The position numbers and the translations under genes are program-made. From positions 1,302,001 to 1,366,000 of the forward strand of contig JAEVHH010000003.1 of the NCBI GenBank assembly GCA_017607445.1: a DNA stretch of 64,000 nucleotides, written 5' to 3'. Below are positions 10,782-22,268 of the stretch, in pieces; positions within the stretch are counted from its first letter, which is position 1; every line of letters starts with the position of its first letter. The notes under the pieces were generated by a model. That model saw only the letters and a list, made by a program, of their open reading frames with translations. It had not been told where the DNA came from and did not search any database. The stretch is from Histoplasma ohiense. Taxonomy: Eukaryota > Ascomycota > Eurotiomycetes > Onygenales > Ajellomycetaceae.

Positions 10782-12161
10782 ATGCCCAGCATGTTGGTGG
10801 GCAATGCGGTCAGCATCCTATTCCTCCTGGTTCTTTTCTGTAGCGCGCGTGTATTCGCCGCAAGCGAAGATCTTAACGTATATGGCGGATATGGCCCCGA
10901 AGTCCTCTGCGTTTTCCCAATGAGCGGACCATATAACCTCCTCCAACGCATACTCTTCTACCTTCTGCTTGTGTTTGCCGTCCTTTGTCGCCGTCAAAAA
11001 TGGCTGGTCCTCGGTGCACTCGCCAGTGCGATGTCCTATAGCGGGGCCGCAGCGATTCACGGCTTCCTCCTGGCCAGCCCCGCGCGGAATGCAATAGATC
11101 TTGACATCTACGGAATTTTCGCTATAACTTCGTCCGGCGCCATGCTGGCTGCTCCTTTGCTGAATTGGTCATCGACCTTGATATATGCAGAGAGAAGGAA
11201 GCGATGGATCGTGATTCTGTGGGGACTTCTTTTGGTGGTTGGTGCGATATTCACTGCATCGTGCATACATGTAAATGGGGCGGGCTTCATCACCCCAAAG
11301 TGCATTCCACGCCCCGATGCAGCTTCATTCCATGGCTCACTATTCCCCAGCCCCAGTGCGGACTGTCTTTACGCATGTGGCCCCGAAACTCGACTTTTCC
11401 GCCCAAAGAATGACGTGGTGGCCTGGCCTAACTATATCAACCGTCCCAGGGATATCACCTCTATTTTCCTTCCAGCAACGATCATCTATATATTTAGCTG
11501 GGTCGTCGTTGAGACACTATTCCGCACAGTGTGGCGGAATAAAAGCACGAATATCCTATTTACAACAGCCACTTCCGTAGTCGGTCGAAGTAGGATAGGC
11601 ACCCGCGTTCATAGTCGGCAGAATACCATCAACAAAGTTCCAGACGTGTCTGTGTCGATAAATCCGTTTTCACCGCTGCCATCTCCATCGCAATCCTGGC
11701 TGCCCGGACCGCCACTGCCAAAAAGGCGACGATCTTGCTGGGCCGCATTGTTTAAAAACCTCCATTTATGCGTTATGCTTGCCCATTTCGCTGCCTTTGT
11801 CGTCAACGTCGTCATGTGCGAGTATCGGATGGTCCACCTCCCCAGCAACGAACAGCCAAAGGAAGTCGGCCAGTGGATGCCTTGGGTTAGTGTTGCGCTG
11901 GTTGTTTTTGCCCAGATGCTTAACCGATATATGAAACTACGCTGGGGAGGTATTAGGAGAAAACGATTGTCCCCCAGAGATGAAAAGCGGGCACTGGCGG
12001 TTGAACGATGGAGAGAGAGTCTTGCACTGGCGGCAGAGAGGATGGCAGACGAACGAATTGTGACTCCCCCAGATGAAGTTTTGAAAAGGGACAATATGCC
12101 TCCGGGTCTGAGGATGTTTAGGAGTGAGGCAACGAGTTCAACGAGGAGGAATAGTTTCTGA
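10782..12161 (+). CDS. Polytopic membrane protein, unknown function
   Basis: A single exon of 459 residues. It begins with a likely signal peptide (MPSMLVGNAVSILFLLVLFC, small residues near 26). About seven hydrophobic segments follow, near residues 52-70, 75-98, 108-130, 143-165, 226-246, 330-348 and 368-388. A long polar loop with proline/serine-rich sequence lies between the fifth and sixth segments, and the C-terminal tail is basic and cytoplasmic-looking (RRKRLSPRDEKRALAVERWRES). The lumenal or outer loops carry several cysteines. The pattern is reminiscent of a seven-transmembrane protein, but no diagnostic motif of PalH, Pth11 or other receptors was found. Function is unknown. Confidence 0.75.
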   Translation: MPSMLVGNAVSILFLLVLFCSARVFAASEDLNVYGGYGPEVLCVFPMSGPYNLLQRILFYLLLVFAVLCRRQKWLVLGALASAMSYSGAAAIHGFLLASPARNAIDLDIYGIFAITSSGAMLAAPLLNWSSTLIYAERRKRWIVILWGLLLVVGAIFTASCIHVNGAGFITPKCIPRPDAASFHGSLFPSPSADCLYACGPETRLFRPKNDVVAWPNYINRPRDITSIFLPATIIYIFSWVVVETLFRTVWRNKSTNILFTTATSVVGRSRIGTRVHSRQNTINKVPDVSVSINPFSPLPSPSQSWLPGPPLPKRRRSCWAALFKNLHLCVMLAHFAAFVVNVVMCEYRMVHLPSNEQPKEVGQWMPWVSVALVVFAQMLNRYMKLRWGGIRRKRLSPRDEKRALAVERWRESLALAAERMADERIVTPPDEVLKRDNMPPGLRMFRSEATSSTRRNSF

Positions 12162-12199
12162 GTGACTCATTTCGTCCTTTCTCCTTTTTCTCCCCCGTC

Positions 12200-12247
<48 letters not shown>

Positions 12248-13055
12248 ACTCCCCTTCTCTTTTCTCAACCCTCCTCCAGATAATTCCGAACGGCCCTCCC
12301 TACATCTGACATCCTATAGCTACGGATATTAGATCAACCCTTATTTAACTTGCCAATGCAAAAATTGCAGTCCAGCGGGATATATCATGATTTGTAGTTG
12401 AAGCAACTTCCATAAACTTTAGTGTTTTAACCATCGGTTCGTTGCGAAACTGGAACGCAGGTTCGTTCCCGTACCGTAACCACACAGGAACTAACTAACT
12501 TGTCATTTTCAACAAATATTGACCATTAACTTATAGACTTCTATCTTACGTTAGTTGGAGCGAGCAATCGCCTTATATTCATTCACATGGACTTCGCGTT
12601 TGGGCTGAGGCAAGTACATATCCATGGATGCAGCACAAGCAACGTGCCACGGGAACCATAAGCCTTTCTTTTTTAGCCTATTCTTCATAATAATGGCAAG
12701 AAATTTGCGACCTGGCAAAAGTATCCAGCTCCAGCTCCAGCTCGACCGATACATTTGAATTTTGGTAAAAAGAGTAAATAAGTGTCGGGATCAGCAAACC
12801 CTGAGTCAAAAAAAGCCTTCATTCCTGAACTCGCCAAAGGACCATCTGTGCGCCCATCTGTGCGCCAGTAATTGAACCGGAGAAATAAAGTTGTTTTTTA
12901 ATACCTCCCAAAACCAAACACCCATTTCCTCGAACTTGTCATCAAGAACACCGAAGCCAAACTCCGAACCACAAAACATATGAATGATTCCAGACTCCCA
13001 GGGAATAAACAAATAAATGAATGGTACGTCTGGAAAAATGGCGAAAAATAGTCAA
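12162..13055. other. Convergent intergenic spacer with long T tract
   Basis: This lies between two convergent genes. A pure T tract of about 41 bases occurs near 12204-12244, directly after the stop of the membrane-protein gene, followed by AT-rich sequence. No gene was seen. Confidence 0.6.
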
Positions 13056-13837
13056 TCACCCCTGCATCGTCTGCCAGAAATAATTTGCGTAAAAAAACCG
13101 AGAGAATTTTGGATCGATATTAACAACATGGACATCGCCCTTCTGGCTATTTCGGATAATTGCTTTTGTGTAATTGCCCGCTTCATCAGGCTCGACATCG
13201 ATACCGAGGGAGCGGTAGATTTTGAGGCGTAGGCTAGCAGATCGGGCGCATGCCATTGATTAGTTTTATATCCTCTTGTGACCGGAAGTATGATACGTAA
13301 GGCCAAGGAGAAAAGAAATGGACATACATCGTTGAATCATCCAACTCCCTCTCCCTCCTCGCTAACTCATCCCCCTCCAGCCCCTGCGCGTCCAACTCCG
13401 CCAACCGTGCCTTTAACATCTCCAGCTCGCCTTCCAGCCGCTCACTATCGATCTCCAGCTCAGATGCGGCCTTCGCAATGCGAAACTTCTTTGTATCAAG
13501 CTCGACTATAGATGCAGCGTGGCGCGCTGGGTCGTGCGAGGAAACATTGTCCGCGTGTTGCGCGCTGAGCGTGTTGAGATTGCGGGTTAGTTTGCGGAGG
13601 GCGAGTTCTGCTTCGCGGGTGCGCAGGTCGCGGGATTGTTGGAGGGAGGAGAGCGAGTCAGTGATGCGGGTAAGGGCGAGTTTGTCGGGTTGTATGTTGA
13701 AGTTGCCGATTGTGTGGTGGATAAGCTGTAGGAGGTGTGGTTTTGTTAAGCAAGTGATTTCGGATTGACTTAGATGGAAGTGTTAATGGATTGGCTCAGG
13801 AGGAACATACTGTTGCGGGATCTTCTTCGAGGAGCAT
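13056..13837 (-). CDS. SPC24: Kinetochore protein Spc24 (Ndc80 complex)
   Basis: Three exons on the minus strand, 13837..13811, 13725..13328 and 13233..13056, give 200 residues. All phases fit: MLLEEDPAT joins LIHHTIGNFNIQPDK, and DDSTI joins LRLKIYRSLGIDVE. The N-terminal half is a long heptad-rich coiled coil (RDLRTREAELALRKLTRNLN, then KAASELEIDSERLEGELEML), the segment expected to pair with Spc25. The C-terminal globular domain ends in NIDPKFSRFFYANYFWQTMQG, the conserved end of fungal Spc24. In the Ndc80 complex, Spc24-Spc25 links microtubule-binding Ndc80-Nuf2 to the inner kinetochore. It is divergent from FIS1 with 281 bases between start codons. Confidence 0.92.
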
Positions 13838-14118
13838 CTTTGCGGTGTGGACCGTGTTTGTGATTCAATCAATGCTGTCTTTTGAGAGACAGCCGTAAGT
13901 GCGAAGCAGATGAGGGCAGGGTGTGGCGGGTGTTTGTTGACGGTTGGCTGTTGCGGGAGTAACTGCCACATGACTTTGGACTTTGCCGCCAAAACTCCAC
14001 AGCGCCATCTTGCCAAAAAACAAGCTTAACCAGGCCACAGCTCGTTGGATACCTCGACCCGTTGTCGACATATCTTTGTTACATACAGCGAAGGACGAGT
14101 CCGTATCATAACAACCCT
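13838..14118. promoter_or_regulatory. Shared divergent promoter of SPC24 and FIS1
   Basis: These 281 bases between two divergent start codons must hold both promoters and leaders. No specific factor site stands out. Confidence 0.5.
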
Positions 14119-14926
14119 ATGGGTTCGAATCTTCCATGTATGTCTTGCTCTGCTCCTCGTCTCAAGTTGTTGTTTGCTAAACGATTTATCTCAAATCTAG
14201 ATGCGGCGGATGCTGAGAGGTCAGTGCTATAATCTAGGCCCGCCCCTCCATAATCGACATCGGTTCTTATGAAAGAAGTCCTTCCAGTTGTGGAATATTT
14301 CCATCGTCTGTTGTTGAAGAAGGGAAATAACTGATATCTCTATACCATCCCGCAGCCCGCTGAAACCCGCTGAACTCCAAGTTCTGCGAGCCCAATACGA
14401 AAAGGAAGGGGAATATGTTGGCGTGCAGACCAAATTCAATTATGCTTGGGTATATAAAACGTCCCTCCACCTTTTTCTATTCATCAATTATTATCCCCCC
14501 CCGCGGATCCGCCATCCAATTCTATTGCACCCACCCATCGAAAAGAATACAACCAACTAAACATTTTAACCTTCCTCCCCAAAACTTCCCTTGCAGGGCC
14601 TCATAAAATCCAACACGCGCCAAGAACAACAAGAGGGCGTCCGACTACTCTCCGAAATATTCAAATCGGCTCGCGAACGACGACGCGAATGCCTCTACTA
14701 TCTCGCCCTCGGCAACTACAAGCTAGGCAACTATGGTGAGGCGCGCAGATACAACGACCTCCTTCTCGACCATGAACCGGGGAATCTACAGGCGGCCAGT
14801 TTGCGGACGCTGATTGACGAGAAGGTTGCGAAGGAAGGGTTGGTTGGTGTTGCGATCTTGGGAGGCGTGGCACTTGCGGCTGGGGTGGTTGGAGGGCTTA
14901 TTATGAAGGGTGCGAGGAGGCGGTGA
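14119..14926 (+). CDS. FIS1: Mitochondrial fission protein Fis1
   Basis: Four exons, 14119..14137, 14201..14219, 14356..14449 and 14597..14926, give 153 residues. The first two exons are only 19 bases each, and their phases join cleanly to [20 protein letters not shown]. The body is the tetratricopeptide-like fold (FNYAWGLIKSN, EGVRLLSEIFKS, RRECLYYLALGNYKLGNYGEA). The tail is one transmembrane helix (GLVGVAILGGVALAAGVVGGL) followed by a basic KGARRR end, the tail anchor of outer mitochondrial and peroxisomal membranes. Fis1 recruits Mdv1/Caf4 and through them the dynamin Dnm1. Length equals the family norm. The first ATG that allows this splicing was chosen. Confidence 0.93.
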
Positions 14927-16535
14927 GGACAGTAGATGGGGCTTTACGGAGTCAAGATGATGAAGAAAGATGTCGCGTGGGGTTCTTTATGATGAAAGGT
15001 GCTAGGTTACGTGGTTTTCCCCTTTCTTTGTCGTATTTTGGTTGGGCGGGTGGGGAAAAGGCTACGTGCTGATATAGTATCCCAAACAGGATGAGGCAGC
15101 TTTTCGGGAGGTCCTTAGAAAAAGGGGTATGGTGCTTCGGGTGGCCCTTATTGTCTCCTGTTGACCTGCTGTTACTCCCATCTGGTTTTCACGCTCCGGC
15201 TTGGTTTTCTCTCCACTTAAACGTATTTTGCTTGTCTTTCACGATTTTTCTTTTCTTTTTCTTTTTTTTTTTTTTTTACAGTGTTGTGCTTTTAAACACC
15301 ATCCGCTTGATTTAAGATCGGATGTATATATTGACCAATATGCATACATAGTAATAATGGCATAGCGTTTGTCATGCTCTCCCTGAGTTTCTGCCTATGC
15401 GAATGACAGGATCTTTCCCGTCTCCGCCGTTTGAGATTCCCATCACATCCGCAAACATGCTTCAGAATGGAGTTGACAGTGAAAAACAATCGAGAGAAGC
15501 ACGAAACAAGTAGGCTAGCGCTGAACCATGTAGGGTATTCTTAAAGCATCGAGAAGATGAGCAAGCAAGAAACAAGAATAGTGAATTCGCGGCCAATAAA
15601 GTCGGTCTGGTTCAACCATTGAAAGTAGCCGGTTTCACAGGCGTAATGGTATAAACAATATGGGAATCTAGTAGAACCGCGCAGAATTGAGAATCCATCA
15701 CACACAAGATGTCATTCTTGAAACAGCTTCTGAAATATGGGTGGCGCATATCCACTAGATATAATCGCCCATTCCGCATCTCCTCCACAGGGCAGCCTTT
15801 GGGAGACTCAGGGAGGTTGGAGACACAGAATTTGATACTGCTCAGGTTAATTTTGAAGGAAGCAGATACCCCATGCTGGGAATTGATTCTAATAATAGTT
15901 GGTGCGCTGGAGATTCCCCGCCACAAGGGGATGGATGATCTGTAATACTGTAACCAACGTCATCGCTAACTTGCCAAGTTTCCCGCCGCAGAGCGAACAA
16001 CTCGCGGCTTCATCCACCCCAGACCGTGCTCTATTTAGTTGCACTTCAGCCAACGATAGCCAGATCACCGGATCCTCCCATTTCGGCTTTGTCTACGGTG
16101 TATGTGATTCACCTAGGTTCTACTACTGTGTCGTTTGTGCTGTTCCATACGTGGGCATCTTCCAAGCCGCCAACAAGCACAACAAACAAACTTTGTCGAT
16201 CCATCTACCCGCACGCGAACCCTTGTTATCTTCGTTGTAGATAACGTCCTTTACCTATACTTACTTGCCTTTCTGCATTACCCGGTGCCTGGTAACGCAA
16301 ATAAAATATCTTCAGTCGGCCTTCCCCTCCTCCCCCTCATCGTCTACTGCGTACAGCGGGCAAGTAGGCGCGCACTTAAGCCAGTCGCCCCTCACTTCTA
16401 GCCCGGCATCTCATTGTCTGTCGATCCATTTTGTGCCCCGTCTTCATCCTCCTATCAAATACATTTCGGCAAAGGGAGTTAATAAGTAGTTGGAGGCATT
16501 TCACGACAGATAACTTCTGTTCCTACCACCCAGCC
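14927..16535. other. Intergenic; probable 5' leader of the RING gene
   Basis: About 1.6 kb with no confident gene. A 104-codon minus-strand frame (15926..15612) has moderately protein-like composition but no recognisable domain or splice partners, so it is not called. A T tract lies near 15260. The last few hundred bases are pyrimidine-rich, as in fungal leaders. Confidence 0.45.
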
Positions 16536-18085
16536 ATGGCTGACGAAATGACGCCAGAGAGGGTGTATTGTCACCAGTGCCAAAGTGTATGGGCAAGAGA
16601 AGAAGAGAGCGCATTACGGTGTCCCATCTGCGAGTCCGAATTTGTCGAAATCGTAAGTGCGCTTCTGATGCAGCTCCTCTACTGCTTTACAGCTCGCCTA
16701 TCAGTCGATATGAAATTAGTGAAATTAGTAACTGACACTCCCTTCCCAACCAGGTGGAAAGAGATAACCCACCTCCAGAGCTCCAGAACCCCACGACACA
16801 CAGCCCTTCCCCCATCCGCCAGAGTCCCAGTTCAGCATCGCCCTTCCATCACATACGCGGTCCTAGACCAGGTATCCAAACCGAACACCTCGACGCCCCG
16901 GGAGGTAGGGCAACGTTTCGCAGTTTTCGGTCGGGCGATGGAAGGTTTACGTTCGCTAGTACATCATTCCGATCGTCCAGAGGAGGTTCCCCCCACGGAC
17001 AGCAACTGCATGATACCCCCGTCCATGACCCTTTCGCGTTCCTTCGCAACACCACGGCTCTTATCGACGCCATTACAGAGAACCCCGGTGTTCGGCCGAC
17101 GCGAAGGCATCGGTCCCCTGGCCTACAGCCACTAGTTTATCTACCTGGCGTCCATGAACCCCATGGCGACGATATTGGGTTAAATATAGATGGAGATGGA
17201 AACACATTGAGGGTTAGTTGGCGCTTGGCACCGCGAAACGCATACAACGCACGGGAGGATACAGATCCATTTGCTCATCTCCAAGAGTTAGTTTACTCCA
17301 TATCTTCGCCTTAAAGATACTCTTCTTGGATTTGTGAACTAACCAAGTTCTATTGATCGTTCATTAGGGTTCTTGGACAATTTGCTGGACATCAACGTGG
17401 AAACCAGATGAACGGTGGAGCGAACGAGGATGCAGATATACGATCGTTAATGCTGTCACTCCTTCAAGGCATTGCCGAGGATGGTGGAAGTCTGGATGAG
17501 AATGCAGATCGACCCGTAACTAGAGAACAGCTCGCGCTCCTGAAAACCCAGACGTTGAAGGAAACTTTACAAGAAACCGAGGGAGCGCTTGATCGTTTCG
17601 ACGGCACGGAAACCTGCGGCATCTGCATGGAAACTGTAGGACTAGATTCCCGAGTCACCGTGCTGCCATGCAAGCACTGGTTCCACTCGACCTGCATATC
17701 TCCATGGCTGGACGATCACAATACTTGCCCTCATTGCAGAGCCAGGATCGGGCGTCCAACACCGCAAACGCCGAACAGTGGACACCAACAAAACTCAACG
17801 ACCGGCTCAGGGACCGGCTCAAGGTCCCCACCTCAATCTGCATCCGGTTCTCGTGGTAGAGGGAGTATGGCGGATCCTTTCATTATTTCAGACAGTCCTC
17901 CTCGCCGATCAAATTCAGGGAATGTCAATCCACCACAATCTCCCCGTTCATCGACTAATCGTGACCGTGCCAACCCAACGTTCAACGGAACTGAGAACCT
18001 CCCACCACGGCCAAGGGATGGTGGGGAAACTCATACTAACCCTGCTGGGTGGCTTTGGAATTGGCTTCATAACAGTAACGACTAA
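16536..18085 (+). CDS. RING-H2 E3 ubiquitin ligase, RNF115/RNF126-like
   Basis: Three exons, 16536..16652, 16754..17286 and 17368..18085, give 455 residues with matching phases (VEI-VERDN and LQE-VLGQF). The N-terminus is a zinc-ribbon of the BCA2/RNF126 type, CHQC then CPIC with the metal ligands spaced as in that family. A long serine/proline-rich middle follows. Around residues 280-325 is a RING-H2: CGIC, CKHWFHSTC, then CPHC, i.e. C-x2-C, C-x-H-x2-H, C-x2-C. The tail is serine/asparagine-rich and disordered, ending GWLWNWLHNSND. RNF115/126-type ligases bind ubiquitin through the ribbon and act in protein quality control and endosomal sorting. The specific fungal role is unknown. Confidence 0.88.
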
Positions 18086-19270
18086 GTTTCTGTTCGACGT
18101 GGATGCATGTATATACCAGGAACAGAACGCAACATTTAGAGGTCTATCAATCGAATAAAATTAGCAAATCCCCACCGTGTTCTTTTGAATAATGAAAATC
18201 GCCCTTCCCTTGTCTGGCTCCATCTATTCAATGGATAATAACGAATCCAAAGATATCCTGACGTAGGATTCTATCGAGTCAACAGACTGTCCATAAACAT
18301 CACCTCTTCCTGATCATTGTTATTCAAGATATGATGATAACCGAACGGATTCGATTTTCTTTATTATTTTTTTCCTCCCGCCTACCAAACTACTGCTGTA
18401 TTCTGTTTTCGAGATGGGGATCGTCTACGAGCATCGACGTGTCCGCGCCTCCCTTTTCCCCGTCACATTTTATTATGCTCAAACTTTTTGTGTTTCCATT
18501 CTTCATTTTCCTTTTGTTTTGTGGCTAATAATAAAAAATGTGCGCGTTTCATTTTTGTCTATCTTCTCCGGGCAAGCGCATGTTTTAATCCATTTTGATT
18601 CATCTATTTTGTGTTTTCTGCTTGTGTTCATCACGATTGCGGATATTTTTCCTTCTAGCCATACCCTTTGCCCCAACCTTATTACGAGCTGCTACAGTGT
18701 ACCTTTCTTCCAACTGCCGCTACTATTTAGAGGAAACCTCCCGTCATGACCATTTTTATTTCCTTTACATATACACATACATATATTTTAAATTCAAGCA
18801 TTCTCATTGCGAGTTGAAACATGAAGATTGAAAGTTTCTTGGTGTCGCAAATTACAACTTGAATGACAATTGATTCGTTTTCTTCTTGTCTCCATCTTTT
18901 TGTTGTTGGCTTTTCTTTTTCATCCCCCTGGACCCGCGCAACTGACAGGGCAAAAAATAGGGGGAGGTTTAGCTAATGTGAAGCGTTTTATTAGCTTTGG
19001 CTAATAGAATTTATAGACAAGCTGTCGGATGGCTGCTAGAGGAGTCACTACAGGTATAATACGTTCTTTCAAGGGGTTCTCAGAACATGAGATGCATGGG
19101 ACTCGATAAGTTAGGGCTTCCAAATCATGTGATCATGTCAAGCCCTAGTTCGGCTTCCATGGCAACTACATCGGGAGAATAATTCTGAACAGCATCAAAT
19201 GGACAACGGGATAACAAAAAATATTTGAAATGTGTAAACTGTTTTTTTAATATTCTATACGCCGGCATAA
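18086..19270. other. Intergenic, AT-rich, no gene seen
   Basis: This contains the 3' UTR of the RING gene and the promoter of the DUF3431 gene. It is pyrimidine-rich around 18340-18780. Open frames here are low-complexity and not supported. Confidence 0.55.
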
Positions 19271-20630
19271 ATGTGCTCCCTTACGCGCCTTTCGAAGTCC
19301 AATTTGAGGACAATTTTTGCTGTTATTTTGTTATTTATTTCAGTGTATTATGTTCAAGTTTGTTTTAAGGCAACACTGTTCAGCTCTATGTCAAGTATAC
19401 CTCCATCATGGAAACAGTCTATTGGACTTGTCCGGTCTAAAGAGATAGTGGTTGCCAGTTTGAAAGACGACGATACATCGTGGGTTGCAGAACACCTGTC
19501 AGATTGGAATGCCAACATCTATGTCGTGGATGATCCCAGATCAGAATTGACCGTACCGATGAATAAAGCCAGGGAATCGATGGTGTATCTGACGTCAGTG
19601 TATCTTATTTGTTTATTCGTTTATTCATTTATTCATGTTTTATGTAATGGTAGGCTGTCTATATATTGTGCTGTATATTGTCTAACATTGTTATACTCAG
19701 GTATATTATTGATCGCTTTGAAAAGCTCCCGGACGTCATGATCTTTATGCATAGTAATAGATATCAGTGGCATAACGATGATCCAATTTACGGTATGAGC
19801 ATTGTGCAATACGGTGCAATCAAAGCCATGTTTTTTCTTTTTGCACGTTCGAGGACATTAAGGCCATGAGCGCATCTTACTTGTTTATTAAACAAAAAAG
19901 ATATTTCTAACCCGCTCCTACCAAGACGCTGTTCCAATCATCCAATCCCTCCGCCTCCCACATGTATACAAAGTTGGCTATGCACCTCTCCGCTGCACGT
20001 GGATCCCCGGCTGCCCGGCGGAACTACACCCTTTAAATCCCACGGACACGGGCCCGGAAGATCGTCAACGTTCAGAAGTCGAATACGCAGCTGCGTTTGA
20101 GAAGATGCTTCCAAACACGCCCGTTCCGCCAGTTGTGGGCGCGCCATGTTCGTCGCAATTTGCAGTAACAAAAAATCAAGTCATGAAACGGTCGAAGGAG
20201 AGCTACGAGTTGATAAGGCGTTGGGTGATGGAGACGGATCTTCCTGACGCGGTTTGTGGGCGCGTTATGGAGTATATGTGGCATAGTATGTTGCCAGTTT
20301 TTTTTTAACCTTCTATCAGTGTTTTTCTCGCTTCCTGTATCATGCGAATTTATACACCGTTGTCTATACCGGGATGCATGGAAAGGAATTCGGCGATATA
20401 CGGACTAACCTGGCTTTCACATAGTCATCATGCAAATGCCACCGGTCTACTGCCCACCAGCAGCGGAATGCTATTGTATGACGTTTGGGCTGTGCAACTT
20501 GACATGCAGCTCTGTTGCCAAGTGCGAGAACAGATATATTCTCCCTACGCATTCACGCATCCCTGAGGGCTGGCCGGAAGAAGGCGGAGGGGGAAATGGC
20601 TGGCCCTCTCCTGGCTGGAATGAGTTGTGA
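19271..20630 (+). CDS. DUF3431 protein, probable type II membrane protein of the secretory pathway
   Basis: Four exons, 19271..19593, 19701..19792, 19926..20285 and 20425..20630, give 326 residues. Phases agree at all three introns (VYLT-YIIDRF, PIYG-D-AVPIIQS, MWH-I-IMQMPP). A short basic N-terminus is followed by one hydrophobic anchor (IFAVILLFISVYYVQVCF, residues 15-32), so the body should face the lumen. The body has the family hallmarks: VVASLKDDDTSWV, LPDVMIFMHSNRYQWHNDDP, LRCTWIPGCP, and a cysteine cluster near the end (CPPAAECYC, CNLTCSSVAKC). DUF3431 proteins are common in filamentous fungi and may be glycosyltransferase-like, but no activity has been firmly assigned. The start is 19271 because it supplies the anchor. 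Confidence 0.85.
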
Positions 20631-21169
20631 AATGTGGCTTATGTTGCCAACTTTTGACGATTCTCATAAATTCAACTTGTTTGGCATTGCGGCCCATCTA
20701 TTCATGTCCTGGTACCGGCACCAGTATGAATATAAAAGGAATTATGCTCGATGTCGAACTTGCATATAGGGCATTCAGACTGGGAAAGATCATTCAACGT
20801 CCGTAGGGACTGCAAGGCACTAGTTTTCATTGATTTGGGTTATGTATTTTCGTTTCTTCCAGCTGCACCACGAACAACTCACTGCTCTGATCTGCATTTC
20901 AGCTCTGCAAGGATCCCTGCTTTCAAAAATGCACAAAGGAGCCATCCAGAAAGACCTCTCAATACAGCAAATATGCGCAATGAACCATATCAAAAAACCC
21001 ATTATCAATATATGAAACCGGCACGCGTACGGGTGCTCAATTCTGACCCATCAATACCCTCTCAAATATGCATCCATGGAAATAAGTACTCCATCGGCCC
21101 GTTAATTTTCGCGGCATCCTACCGGCTTGAAGGTATCTACACCTCATCCTCCCTCACTCCCTCGAAAAG

Positions 21170-21202
<33 letters not shown>

Positions 21203-21293
21203 CAGCATATATTTGTACCGCGCCAGGAAACTCTACAACGGCCGCTGTATCTCTGATACTATTCCCGTTGTGCCACAGATGTACAGCGGGGGG
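20631..21293. other. Intergenic with poly-A tract
   Basis: 663 bases between the DUF3431 gene and the Tc1-like element. It includes a roughly 30-base A tract near 21171-21200. No gene was seen. Confidence 0.55.
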
Positions 21294-22268
21294 TAATAAT
21301 TATACGTACACTAGTGTGTTTTCGCGTCAACCAAGAATATTGCAATCATCTATTATTTTAAATATCTCAATCAATATAAGAGATATGACTCTGACAGTAG
21401 AGTATTATATAGAATAGAACATAGAGAATTAATTCTATATGATATCTTCTTTAATATTTAGTTACACTCTCTCTAGCTTTGATTACTGTCTTCATCTGCA
21501 TGATCTGCTGTGGCATTGACTCTATTAAACTCTGTATCTTCAGCTGTGTAATTGAATCTCATATCTTTTGCAATTCAATCTTCATCTGCTCTGAAGATTG
21601 GATTCTATATATTATTTTTGATATATAATGCTTCATAATCATTTATAGATTCTCAATAGAATTTAAATCAGAAGATTGTGCTGATTATTCTTTGTATTTT
21701 ATTAGAGCATTCTTTGCTCACTGTTTTACAGTCTTAGAGGTATGATAACATACTTCATCATTCATTCAATATGCAATTCTATGTTTTTGAAATATTCTCT
21801 CATAATGGGGATAGTCAAAACTTGATAGAATGCTGATATAGTGGGAGGAATTCTGACACAAGCTCAATCCTCTAGATGTTAATTCTTATATTGATAATAG
21901 AATTTTTGCTGATTTCACTTGTGTAGAGATTTAATATAGAGCTTTTGATGAGGTTGAAAAGTGTTGAGATCATTCTTCTTAAAATATGATTGTACTGTAC
22001 AGTTTTGTGATTGAGATAGTAGGTTGATTTTGAGAGTGACTGAAAGATAGTGATAGAAAGACTAAGATGAGAACGTGTGATTATTCTCATATAGTAGAAG
22101 AATACACTGAATTAGAATAGAAGTCATATTTTGACCTCTGCCTGGCATTTTGCAAGAACTTGCATGAATATCAATCAGCATGATTATGGAGAAATAAACA
22201 CAAGGATGAAAGTAGGTGGTAGATATCTTGGTTGACGCGAAAACATGCTAGTGTACGTATAATTATTA
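21294..22268. mobile_element. Tc1-like DNA transposon relic with 43-bp inverted termini
   Basis: The left end begins TAATAATTATACGTACACTA and continues through TTTTCGCGTCAACCAAGA. The right end is its reverse complement over 43 bases with two mismatches. The terminal TA fits the TA target preference of the Tc1/mariner superfamily. At about 975 bases it is roughly half the length of an intact Tc1-like element, so it is internally deleted. The interior is AT-rich and nearly free of CpG, while the termini keep several CpG. A degraded transposase C-terminus lies inside on the minus strand. Confidence 0.88.
21460..21785 (-). pseudogene. Tc1-like transposase C-terminal fragment
   Basis: Read on the minus strand, the segment contains HTSKTVKQ, then SAQSSDLNSIENL, then MKHYISK, SSEQMKIELQKI and a final SLIESMP with VIKARESVTKY. 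This is the end of a Tc1-like DDE domain: the HTS segment after the second acidic residue, the SPDLNPIENLW block holding the third catalytic residue (the E of IEN), and the usual C-terminal helix. In-frame stops replace expected tryptophans, and P-to-S changes fit C-to-T decay. The N-terminal half is not readable. Confidence 0.8.

Noticed and set aside
10782..12161. PalH-type pH sensor or Pth11-like receptor
   Set aside because: Segment number is similar, but no PalH or CFEM/Pth11 motifs were found.
12204..12244. Long T tract as a terminator or telomere-like sequence
   Set aside because: Pure homopolymer; similar A/T tracts occur at six or more other places in the window and have no specific signature.
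15612..15926. 104-codon minus-strand frame with protein-like composition
   Set aside because: No domain, no splice partners and no clear start context; kept as a note in the intergenic entry only.
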